NCBI RefSeq assembly: GCF_001949145.1
Contig: NW_019091442.1
Coordinates: 808,024-854,660, forward strand
DNA length: 46,637 nucleotides
Direction: 5' to 3'
Origin: Acanthaster planci
Taxonomy: Eukaryota; Echinodermata; Asteroidea; Valvatida; Acanthasteridae
This document shows positions 1 to 12,700 of the stretch, in pieces. The notes under the pieces are model-generated. The model had not been told where the DNA came from, ran no database searches, and saw nothing but the letters and a program-made list of their open reading frames with translations. The translations under genes and the position numbers were made by a program. Within the stretch, counting starts at the first letter, position 1; each line of letters opens with the position of its first letter.

Positions 1-652
1 GTCTGAATCCCGATGTCCACTTCCATCCTTGTCTGAATCTTATCCATTCCATGAGGTAAAGATGTTCAATTCCCTCCATTACGACTCCATTTATGACCTG
101 AACCCCATTGACAAACAACATGTATGTTTAGGTTTTTAAAAAGCACTGTACAGTTTATCGATGTTACAATAAAAGTTAGTGACTTAGGTTCCTATTGATT
201 AAGTTTGGATTTTGTCAGATTTGGATTGGATTTGGCATTTGTTACTGGTTTCAAATCAGATTCAGCCTAAGTCACAAAGGTCATGTGGATTGGATGAAAC
301 AGAACTGAGGTTGTAAGATTTGGATCCGATTTGAATTTTCACCTGAAGATCTTGGATCAGAGTGACCTCTCATTTGATTTGACACACATGTTTTGTACGA
401 AGTTTATAAAGTAGCAGGCTCACACTTTAACAGTGAGCTGCGTGTAAAAGCTGTTGGTTCACTTACTGAAATGAAATGTAGACTTTCCTTAGTTGGGTAT
501 AAACCATTGCTGTTATGAGCTTATTTCTCTTCTTTCTTTGCTTCCTTCATATATACAGGGTGTGATTATGCCATCCTGCCCCATGAGATGTCAAAAGGCA
601 CTGATTAATTAATCATAAAGGACCAATTTATTTTTTCAATTGTTTGGAATAG
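1..652 (+). other. FANCI: FANCI intron, 3' part
   Basis: AT-rich non-coding sequence. The first exon in the window starts mid-codon, so this must be intron. No exon resembling the preceding human segment (ending around MILEVVKNSV) was found here. Confidence 0.8.
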
Positions 653-753
653 TTCATATGGCTGGGATCATGTCACCCAAGGATTGGTACAGCTTGGCTT
701 TACTCTTATGGATGCTTTTGGGCCTAGAGCAGGACCTCTTGGCAAATCAACAG
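653..753 (+). CDS. FANCI: FANCI exon A (first exon in window)
   Basis: The acceptor is ...ggaatag. The exon starts with one base completing an upstream codon, then reads [20 protein letters not shown] and on to GKST, ending on the first base of a codon before gtaggt. It matches human FANCI around residue 375 ([13 protein letters not shown]). The preceding exon is not in the window. Confidence 0.94.
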
Positions 754-3700
754 GTAGGTCATTTGTTAGTTCAAAGTCATTACATGTACCTGCAATGGAC
801 ACTGGATTTTATATACTTGTACAAGTACCCCTCTATACAGGCATAAATTATGTATTTTCACGGTCAGTAATTTAGCAATAATAAGTTTATCTTAAGTATA
901 ATGGAGGTCAAGGAACTACTATAATAATGCATTTCAGTTCATACATGTAGAGAGTGACCAGGTTACAAGTTGATTCTGAAATCCACTACAATGTTCATAA
1001 AAAAGGATTATTTAATTGACTTTGAAATAGCTTTTATTAGAGATCAGAGCAATTCCATGGTGACTCGCATTCCATTTTCCTGCCTGGGAGCTACATGTAC
1101 CGATACCTTGGCAGATCTGAGGAGGGGAAAACCTGGGCCATCCATTGCCCCTCCCAGGACCGTTGTCTTCAATCAGAGAATGGTCATTGTTTGTGCGGGA
1201 GAATTCGGTTCCATCCCACGTAAAAGTCATGAAATTTTAATACTTCAGTTCACAGAAAGGCTATAAACAACATCTGTTTCCCTTCTCAAATTGGAATGTT
1301 TAAGGAGTTCTCTTTCCTTAATTTTTTTAGCAATGCCAGGCCTTGAATATTGTAACTGTGCCTGCACCATTAAAATATAACCTGAGCTCTTATCTTTTGT
1401 TACAAAACAGTGTGCATGTAAAAATTCAGCTTTTTTAAACCTCTAGTATACTGTATTTTCATTGGCCCATAACAATCGTGACCGGGAAATGCAAATGCAT
1501 ATTACCCTCACTGTTGGATATCACACATTACCGGTTGTGATGTCATGTTCACATCGTGATATCATAGAGAAATCCATGCTACACAGAACAATCATGTGAT
1601 TGGGCTACATGCACATGTAGAGTATGCAAATGCATATTACCCTCACTATTGGATATCACACATTAGTGATGCCATGTTCACATCATTACATGTACATGTA
1701 TATTACAGACTAGCTCACACGCTACAGTCCAAACTGCAATGCAGAAACCTCTAAAACCAGACTTTGCATTGTACCTCTGTTAGTTTCACATACAGACGGT
1801 ATACTGATTACATCAAGGGGTGTAGTAAAACTGGCCTGTTGATGTGATGCAATGAATGGAGCATTTTGTTCCTTTTAAAAAGCCAAGGGTAAAAGGAATG
1901 CTCCATGGATCACCAACAAAGGCTATGGTTAGTTTTATTGTAACAAAAAAGCAGTCAATATTTATTTCCTTTCCCGCAGATTCTGCTTAGTTTAAAAGTA
2001 CATGCACCGGGAATTTCAATTTTCAATTTCAAGCAACAGTTATTTTGATAGTGCAAATGTAACAATCAGGTCATATGAATGTATACAAATTAATCAAGGA
2101 TATAAAAGAATACAAATAAATACGATAATAACTAAGATGACATTATGCACTACAGAGGCATAATCAAAAGCCAGGGGGCTTGTACTGAAATGCCTTGAGA
2201 GAAGACAGACAGACAGACAGACAATAGGAATTTGTTATTCACTTTGTGTTTCATTACATGGACTTGCTTCATTTTTGAGTTAACTGCTTTGAGAAGAATC
2301 AAGAAAAATAATTTTCATTTTTAACACTCAAACAGTAGCTCATGTACATGTACATGTAATTTGTCTCGCAAAAATCTGTGTGCCACAGAATGTTCCTGAG
2401 AGCCTAGATAATGCACAGGTGAGGTCGATCTGCAGACCGGTTGTGGCCCTCAAAAATGTAGGTTTTCCATAGCTCTGTGTTTCCTCCAACAATGCAACGC
2501 TGGAAATTTGTCAAGTAAACATTTCATCATGCAGTGAAGTGATTGCAGTCACCACATTGCAACCAAATACGTACACATGCATGATCAATCCACGCTTTTC
2601 ATACATACACTGTACATGTACACAGTGAAAAAGCTGATTGTTCGGTGGCATGCAGCTCTACTCAAGCGTCCACATTCCCGTTGCCTCTTTTCAAAGTGGG
2701 GACTATTGTGAAGCTGGTGATTATGATGCAAATTCGGTCTTTTCATTTCTGGACTACACACAAAAGCCAATCACCATATATAGAAGAGTCAGGGTATGCC
2801 TTCTTTCACCGTGTTCGCTCGAACGTGGGCCGAGAATAATAGCTGAAAAGCGGGCTGAGGATCTCAATTTTTACACGGCTCTACCCGCGTCCTGGCGAAG
2901 ATTTACACAATGTCAGCATTTGGGGGGTCATACAATCTCCTTTTCCAAAAGATACTGTGGGGGAACTTTTAATACTAATGAGCTGGCCAGAAATTCACAC
3001 TTGAATTAGTGGACTGCACCCTTTATATTCATGTACACCTACTTTTGACTGTTTGGCATGAATGTTTGAGAATGTATCAAAATCTCCATTCCAGAGAAAA
3101 AAAGTGAGAAAAAAAAATTGTGCAATGGCTGTATGTACGAAGAAAATGCTTAAGGTCAGCAATAGCTTTGTACACAACAAACTACTACAGACATGTGCCT
3201 GTACTTACTGCTAGTGCAAACTCATTCTGCAGTCAGCATCTGAAAATCACCCTTTTACACAGAAGTACCGATAGCTTCAACTAGCTTTCCTATCAATAAG
3301 TGAGGGTTGCCCCCTTTGGCCAGACACTGCAAACAACAGAGTCCAAGTGCACAAGGACATTCAACTTCAGCCATGCTTTGAATTGACATGAAAGCTTGAC
3401 CGTAGAAGTTGCCCCAGTTGACAGGCTCCAGCCCAAGAGTTGAAAACCTGAGCCTGAAATAGGGCACTTCCAGCAGAGGTGAAACAAATCACTAAGGAGA
3501 GCATTTGGGGACCTTTTAGTCACCTGGGCATTTCCATGGCTTGATGTGTGCAGGCTATACTTGACCATCCAAGATCCAATATTGAACCCCCCCTTAGGGT
3601 GAGCCTCTGTTAGGGTTAAGCTCTGTTAAGGTAAAAGCCAGTTGGAATCCATCTTTCCTAGGCTTCATTCAGTCCATCCTCAAAAACTGCTTTTTCCGAA

Positions 3701-6700
3701 GTCTGCTTGCAGCCATTTTTCAAGTGGCAACCCTCAACTTTCTCCGGCACTTAAGACCATTTTCAACCGTATTTATGTAGCCATTCTGCTCCCAGATGAA
3801 AGCCCAAAGACCCAGGGAGTTGATCCTGGCAACGATTTACACAATTTCACTCCATTTTTGGAGCCTGCATCTCCTTTTCAAAAGATACTGTGGGGCACTT
3901 TTAATGCGTATGAGCTGGCCAGAAATACTCACTTAAATTAATAGACTGCACCCTTCAGTCATCAGAGTCTTAGATCAGAATGATTCCAAGAATGAAGGCC
4001 ACCGCACAACCCTGAAGTGTCCCACAGGGAGTTGCCTCATCTCCTTATACATATGCCCAACAGCTGTTTCATGTAGAAATGGGATACCTCGCATGAAACA
4101 GTAGTCACTGTATGACAGAATAAAAACATGCAAATGGGGGAGAGGTACATGTAATGGGGGGGGTCCCAATACTGCAACAAAGTGAATGTGAGAACGTGTG
4201 CCAGTTGCTGAATTTAGGTGCAGTTTAGAACATGCCTGAGCAACGGTTTATCTGAAATCAAAATCATAGAATATTGTTTTTCTCTGAATATAAGGTATTC
4301 ACTGAGCTGAAACTTCATCAGGATGGTTCTAGCTTTGACTCCCTTGTTTAGATTTTCTAGTAAATTTGTTGCATCAAAGGAACATAATGGGCAAATGATA
4401 CATGTAATTGATGAAATTCTCAAGTCAAATTTTTATCAACCTTGCTTCTGTGACTCATCACTTTCACTCTGAAATTTTCAAATTGATGGGCACATCTACA
4501 GTATATTAAATGCAGTTCAGTTTTTTATCAAGCGTGAAGTTTGATTCTTGGTGTGGTTCAATTATGTGAAAGTGTTGATAATGCGCATTCATTCTCTGAG
4601 TGTTTCATTTTGATTCGCTTTTCATGCAGAGCACCAAACTTGTACTGACAGTCCCAACCATCAGGCATGTTCGTTGGGCTGTCAGATCCTTCTCAGTACC
4701 TTCAAGGCTCATGAAATGGTACGCCCAGACATCTTGGAGCAACTTCTGAACCGTATTGTTACAAAGAGTTCTGCACCAGTCTCTCATTACATCGGTAAGT
4801 CTTCATAAATCAGGGGAGGGAAATCTCTGATTTTAGCAGATTTACGCTTTTTTACTGAGTGTGTCAGATTTTATTGGGTATGATTGCCAGTCTAGCTCAG
4901 TTATTAATGCAGGCATTTACTATGTTTACCAACTAGCAGTGTGTATGACACTTGTCTTGGGGTGACATACTTAAAGTTTAAGTGAGAGCTAGATTGAGAA
5001 GAAGGGTTTTTAATGGGGGGGATGGCTGGCTCACACCACAAATCTCAATTTTCACACAGTTTTTATATACCAGCTGTTCATTTCAGACAGTTTCAAGCCA
5101 GTAGGAATACAAAAGTTACCTAAAAACATGTATCAATGCAAGATTACATGTAATCATGTAATTCAAAATTTTGTTCAGGACCCCTGGGCCCCATGCTATA
5201 CGTGCTTTGCGCTTTGCACTTGCACTTTGCACTGGCATTTGTTGTGCTTCACTCACACCCCAAATCAGTGAATGACCAGTTTGTAGCTCTATGGCTTAAT
5301 TTTTTGTAATTTGGGTGCTTTGAATGAATAGCAGCAGTGCTAAGAATTAAGACTAACAAATTCAACTGGGATTTACATATAAGCAGAGCACTCAAAATCT
5401 AGAGTACGGTGCTTGGGAAGTGTCCAGTATCCTTGCCATCCACTCATTAAAACTGCCTTTAAGATGAGTTTTGGTTGCCAAAATTCATGTATTCCGAACA
5501 AGGTTATAAAGAATGCAACATATTTGTATTGTTTTGTACTTGTATTGCACTTTATGGGAAAACATCCTTCAGTATCCTGAATGATCTGTTAGTAGGTTGC
5601 ACAATGAAAAACAACTGTTGCTTCCCTAGGTGTCCTAGTCTAGGGCCATAATGTTACCATATTATATTCATGCAAATTATCTCCATTGTCAACCTCTATA
5701 AAATCAACCAGAAGGGGCTTCAACTGATGACAGTTCTGTGGTAAAATCTTGGATAACTTCTTTTAAAGTTTGGGACCAGATTGTGGAAATTATGGAAAAG
5801 ATACACGATATGTAACAGTCATATCACATGAGTGGCAATCAGTGGTAATTATGCCAATTGTCATCTGTAGTATATTGAACGACTTTGGCTCATCAAATTA
5901 CAACATGGTTTCCTGGGATGCTTTTGATTGACCACACACACACTAAACATCACTCACAAAGTGGAGCCGTGAGCCTGCCAAACTTTCCCAAAGTCATTTT
6001 GAATTGTATAATCAGCACATGAAAAGTGCCCACAATCACTGTGCTGTTTAACATTTGCATGCACATCATGCTAAGAAATTGATGAGAGCATCGCCAAGGA
6101 GTCCCTAACAATACATGAAAACATCTTGACTGACACAAATAAGGATGCATATAGTGGGAAAAATTGTACTATTTTCAACTTTTCCATCTGCATCAAGTCC
6201 TGAGGATAGGCCCATAGACATTTGCACTGTGGCACATTACTGTAGGTTCAACTGATGTCGCCCTTGTTTCAGCACTAAGCATTTGCCTCTTTATCTATGT
6301 CTGAATTGCAAGTGAAAGCATAAAACTGCTGATCAAAAAACCACAAGCAGAGTTTATATAAAAGCTTACCAGTTAATAGCTTGAATATGAACATGTATGG
6401 TATGAACACCTAAATGTTACATCAGCATTTTACATTAACATTTTTTGAATTTCAGAAGCCATGTTGTTTTCTGTTTTGGTCGATTGATGTCATTAACCTT
6501 GCATAAATAATTTACAATTGAGTTCAAACTCAATTACTGATGGGATCCCTCAAAAATTCTTCCCACATTTGCCAAAAATGAAGAAAAAGGTAAGCGTTGC
6601 TGAAGAAAGCATCCAAGACCTTGTGGGGTCAAGAGTGAGTGTAATACAACTCCTGGTGCTGTGATTATGCAAAGCGTTTGGATATTCAATCATCAACCAA

Positions 6701-9700
6701 AGATTTGAATAGTTTTTGCCGGTTCAAATATTTAATTAAAATGTAACACAGACTGACGAAAACATCACGTTGCATTTTGATCGTAAAGAGTTTGCTACAT
6801 TTTTGTAAGCGGTTACAAAATGTGTCTTGTTCTGTTTACACTTCCCTGCAGGTCTTCTTGCCAACACAGTGAACTCTGCTCCACAGATTCTTCTGGACTC
6901 TCTACCCAAGGTGCGAGAAGCATTTGACTACCTGGCATTCCTACCTCCATCCTCGGCAGAAGGTCTCTTGAAAGCTGTGCAACCATTAATGATACTCAGT
7001 GTGTCTCTGAAAGATTCTCTTATGTTGGTACTGCGGAAGGCAATGTTTTCAAGGTCAGTCTCAGTCTAAAGCTGTGCCAAATACTCAATTGATTATCAAA
7101 TTTCAATTTTTTTTTTCAAATTGGAATATTTGAATGCAGAATGCATTAAAACGAAGGGAGAAAAGTCATTGTTTTGTAAACAAAAATCACATTCTATGGG
7201 GTTAAGGTGATTCAAGACTCTTTTTGGCATCAGATATGCCCAACAGCAAAATAGAGACTCTAGATAGGATTCAGAAATAGATTATAGTCTGTTATTATTA
7301 TGAAATAAATTAGGATGGAATGCTCATTGCCATATTGTAACTGGAAATGGAATGACTGGAGGTCTGAAGAGGAAGATACATGTAGCTACATCGGATGAAA
7401 TGGAGAATAGGACATGTAAGGTGTCTCTCAGTGACCACCCATTGTGCCATGGGAGACTTTTTTGGTCTAACAATATTTTTTTTCCTATTAGAATAATTCT
7501 ATGTCATATTGTTATCACAAATTGTTACTAAAATGAAAACAGTGCTGAAAACAACAATGAGCAATCAGTGCAGTCACAAAACAAGGAAAGTTCCACTGAT
7601 CTCAATCAACTGTAGCAACAGCAACATGGACAACAACTACAGGGAGTTTAGTGGAAATTGGGGAGGGTCATCTTAACCATATTCAAAGTGATTTAGCTTT
7701 GTGTTTGCAGGTCTAGAGTGATTGATTTGTGTCCAAAATAACGGAAGTCAAATTGCAAAATGAAGCAAAGTTTCCCATGAGTTTTTGCTTCACTCCTCAC
7801 TTAAAAAATTGCCGGCCTGCAGTACGGCCGCACAGGTTCCCACTGCTAAATTGGGACTATAATAGATAGGGCAAAAACAATTCTTTATGACAGGAGTAAC
7901 ATTGATACATGTACATGAATGAAGTCAGCAATGTTAAGTTGGCAAAGATTGTTGGAAACCATCAAAACTAGCAAAAATATTGCTGAGGATTTCCTGGAGC
8001 AGTTCTTTGGTACAATATGACAAAGCAAGTTTATCCACATCAGAATCACCCTCATTGTTTACACCATAGTATTGGCAGGTCTACGTGGCCGCCCAAAGTT
8101 ACAGTTGCATGCACGCACATGTATGTGTAGCCACAAATTCTATGGATCTTGCCATGTTTTGACAATTGTTCCTTCACAAGTAAGAATTTCATGAACTTTT
8201 GAGTCATTATCATCACTCCTGAATATGCTTGCGCTGCATGTCACTGGACAGGCGGAATATCTGTTGCAATATTGTAATCATTGTAACCAATCATACGTTT
8301 AGTCTGAAACTTAGAAATGAAGCAAAAAGTATTTTCCAATTTGAGTCCACTCTAGTCATTGTATATGTGTTACAAAAGTCATATGGTTTAAATTTAATTC
8401 CATCAGTCCATCAGTCAGAGTGTAAGAATCAAAAGTGGTTTTTTGTCTGTACTAAATTAGTTTGGTGTTACAAAATACCATTAATTGCTGTACCCCTTTA
8501 TGGCATGTTGTACACGATACAGTAGTTTGTTACTCATAATTTGGTCGTAGGGATTATTTTCACGGGGTGCGTATTTGCATACTAAAAGATCTTTGTTATG
8601 ATGAAATGGCACAAAGAAAAGTACGTCTGCATGATAATTTTTACAACTCAAAATTGAAGAAGCCACTATGTACTCCTCAATGTTTCAGTTCCCCAATACA
8701 GAGATAATTGCAATGGGCACACTCCTTAAGAGAAAGGAAGGCTCAGTGCTATCAGTGATAATGTAAATATGTACACTCTTGGAAGGAAATGTGGTCTTCA
8801 TTCGGTCTAAGAAACTTGTTTTCATGTTTGTGGCTGGTCATGCTGTACTGGTCTACAGGCTATTTTCTGAATGTGTATTTGACTTTGAATAGTATAACGG
8901 TTTACAGGAAATCAAAAGTGCTGCCTCTTTAGAGAAACTCATGTTTGCTTTGTTTTACAGGCAAGTTGATGCTCGTAAAATTGCTGTATCTGGATATCTA
9001 CTGATTCTAAAAAGTTTTCAAGTAGATAAGTGCTTACAATCCTGTCAGCTGTCAAGCCAGTCCTACATGTCATCATCAAGTCAGGTAAGATGTCAAATGC
9101 CAGAAGAAATAGTTATCAAGTAGCCATGTCAAAATGTTTGTATTTACTGGAATGGTATAGATACTTTTGTATCTTTTTACCAGAAAAAATTGCCCATATA
9201 TTTGGTTCATATCCCCCCAATAACATCTACTTATGCATATTTCTTTTTTGCCATTGGACCATTCACTAAATTTAATCAACTGCAATGCACCCTTAGTCTG
9301 TGCTTTTTGCCATGATGCTTTGCAGTCTCTTTTTCTTAGCATCAGATCTACATGTAACTGACTTGTATCTTTACGCTCTCAAATTCTTTGTTTCCATTTA
9401 TCACTGAGTATTACCATGTTATCTACAATAATTGATCAAGTGCATACCCTAGCATAAAAACTTTACAGAATCAAGTGGCACTGTTCAGTTGCTCTGTTTG
9501 GGAATTGGTAAGAGTAAAATAGGTTTTTGACGTTACTTGTCAGTTATTTTTATCTGTTTGGTATTAGATTTACATCGTTCATTGCCATGTAGGTTTCCTG
9601 TGTTCAACCACATAGCAGGCTAGTCTTGCCAGCTGTTTTTGTGGGGGGTGGTTAAAGCAGTCCCCTTTGTTTCCATTGCTTGTTTTTTCATTTAGCTTTG

Positions 9701-12700
9701 AGAAGAGAAGAAGGAATAGGAACAAATAAATTGGTGCATTTCTTTCTAGTGTGACATTTACAAATCAACCAAACAAGTCATCAGTACTGGACATATGATC
9801 AACCTGCTGTCCAGCCTATCAGCTGCAGTTTCTGGCAAGGTCAATATACAAAATCAAGCAGGTGCTCATGGGCCTAACATGGGCTTGTAGCACAAATGGT
9901 TTTGCCCACTGGCTTTCATTGGGCAGCTCACAGGAGAAGAAATCACACCTTCCTAGGGCCATGCCTAGTACCTAGGTACCCACAATTCAACCACTGATTA
10001 TGGATACCCAGTTCCATTTGTCAATTTTGTTACCTGAAACTGCCTCTGTAAATATCAACACAACATTTCAGAAAGGCATGCACCCTTTTCCTTTGCTTAC
10101 TTGGCAATAAGTTGTTGGAAAAATCTGAGTAAAATATGTTTTGAGTCTATTTAACAACAATTGAGATTGTTGATTTTATTTGTTTTTGTCAGTAGAAAAG
10201 AAACTTTAACCCTTTACTGCTGACTACGAATATACTCGTAGTAACAGATGTACTGTAAATTGAATATACAGTAACACTGGCATCACTAAAGAATACAACA
10301 AATATGCTACTGGCAGTGTTCAGGACGTACGTCTGTGAAGTGCTCATGTTCAGATAGACACCTGAAAGGTACATGTACCTTTTAAATTGTGCGCATGTGT
10401 ACAATGCTTGGCAAATGGAAATGCCCTCTGAAATTATGGGCGACAGTCGAAGTGTTAAGTAACAACGTAAAATCTTAGAAAAAAGAGTTCATTAACAAAA
10501 CTATACTCAGTTTACAAAGAAAAGGGAAATAATTTTTAAAAAATGTACCACCATGGAGCGAGTTGATTTCGATTATATATTTCATGTGAAGGCCTGGTAT
10601 GAATCCATGACCCAGGAACTTTTGTTACATGTAACTTGAAATCTTTTTAATCCATCCCCATTGAGGTTCGAGTTGTCAAGAGTTTACTGTATTTTATTTC
10701 ACACTAGAAACGTAGTCTATAAAGTTTAAGTTGCAAAGTAATCAGTGCATTTTAAGTTCCTGAAGGCTCTCCAGTGAGCATGCCAGTGTAGCACTTGATC
10801 CAGCAGTTTGGCAGCCAGAGTGGGTGGGGACGCCATGGAAACTACTCGACTGCCATGTTATGATTTTATGTTGATAATGATTACAGGTACCCACCTGTTA
10901 AGCCTGGTTGCCACATGATTGAAGTGAATGGAAGAGACAGTGCAGAACGTCATTTCACCAAAAAATTAAAACAAAATGGCATCTGAAAATCTGTGATTTG
11001 ACTGTACTGCCTCATGATACCAAACTTGTACTCCAGTTACATGCAGTTCATTGATGGTCAGCTATTTAGTTGATCATAAGAGTGTAATATTTTAGCATTA
11101 AAGAGAAAATGGGCAAAATTCATGGAACTGAGGGAGAGAAAAATCGTTTTGGGCTGGTCATGCCAGCATGGCTGGTTTGTGTGTGTCTGTATTGTTGGTT
11201 AACTTGAAACTTCATTTATCTCAAAGACATTCTCCATTCCCACCAAACGAATAGGCTTTTACATGTATGTGCAAAAACACCTCTGTAACCACAGTAAGGT
11301 TCACCACCACATGTAAATCTGCTTAACTCCAAGTTTTTGAAGGGCCAATCCAAAAAGACTGCCTCCAAATCACTGACTATGAGTGGAAAAAGAGTTATTT
11401 CTGCAAAGTGCACTTTGTATTTTTGCAGTTGTTAATTCTTTATGGTGGCCATGTGACTGCACTGAAAGAAGTTTTGTGAATGCCCCGCCTAAAGCCTGGC
11501 TGCCGTTTGCCAAATTGCAGCACTCTTGTGCCACTCACAATACATGCTGTCTGATCATAACCTGTTTGTAGGACATGCATTCCTGTAGCGGTGCTGGAAA
11601 TGTACTTTTTTGTGTCACCAAATTTCACTCGAATTTTTGAAAACGGGTAAAAAAGCAAGGTACACGTACATGTAAAGGATTGAAAAGACAAGCAAAACAC
11701 ACCAATATTAAACAAAATGTTTTGTTACACTCAAATGTTATAATGTGCAAAATAATGCACCCTCAAGGGATTAAAAAGGAATGATCATCCCTTCATTCAT
11801 TCATTGCAGTTTATCTCATTCAGAATATCAGACATAAAGTCACATGACTTACAATGTTCGATTTACAATAAAAAAGAAGTTACCTTGAGCAGTTTGAAGA
11901 AAAATAAAAAAAATTACACTTTAAAAGTAAGTATTAAGTATTAAAATCTGTAAGAGATCAGATGAAGTTCGAACTAAACTGCCAGCTGGGCTTTAATTGA
12001 TGATCAGATTTACCGGTTTTCTGGTCGTACTTGAAACAAAAAAGCAACACTTTGGTCAAAACAAGGAATGCTCTGTCGCCTGGAACAGCCCTGTGCTTCA
12101 ACGAAAACTAAACAAAAGAGGTCCCATTTGGAAAAATTGCTAACCTGTAGCGATCTGGCTGACTCCCCCTCCCAACGGATGGGTCCCTTCCCACAACCAC
12201 CTCCCCAAGGTACAGGGAGGCTAGCCCCGGGAAGATGTCCCCAGGCTTGAGAAGGGGCATTTCCTACTCAAATTGAATAGACGTACCACCAATCAAGTAG
12301 ACATTCAGGAAACTTGCCAACCCCCCCTCCAAAAAAACCCCCAAAAATTAACCAGACTAAATGGCCAAACTGGCACTGACTTCCAGGGGAGGGGTGTGAA
12401 ACCTCTAAACATTAAGCTGGGTAACAAGGTGCATCTGGATAGAGTGAAAGAAGACCAGTGCATTGTACAAATTCTCGCAGAACTTTATATTGCCAACAGC
12501 GGAGAGGTGTAGGCCATCGTGCCAGAATAGGGATGGATCTGATGCATTTATGTTGTGTGCATGAATGATTGCACTGGCATTGCCGATTTGGTGGCAAACC
12601 CTGTAAGCAAACTTGTTTGAAGCGCGAACATTGGTCTTGCCAACACCATGTTTTGTCTCCCCATAGTAAAACAATCGATATAAGATATCTGACCAAACAA

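Larger units (their letters stand above)
754..4629 (+). other. FANCI: FANCI intron 1
   Basis: Non-coding. It holds a local tandem duplication (about 1488-1693), an AGAC microsatellite near 2203-2222 and a pair of diverged direct repeats (2890-3023 and 3825-3955), plus several TACATGTA octamers. The short open frames here show no recognisable protein. Confidence 0.8.

Noticed and set aside
7810-7835. CpG-rich inverted word around GGCCTGCAGTACGGCC
   Set aside because: Too short and isolated to call an element or regulatory site.
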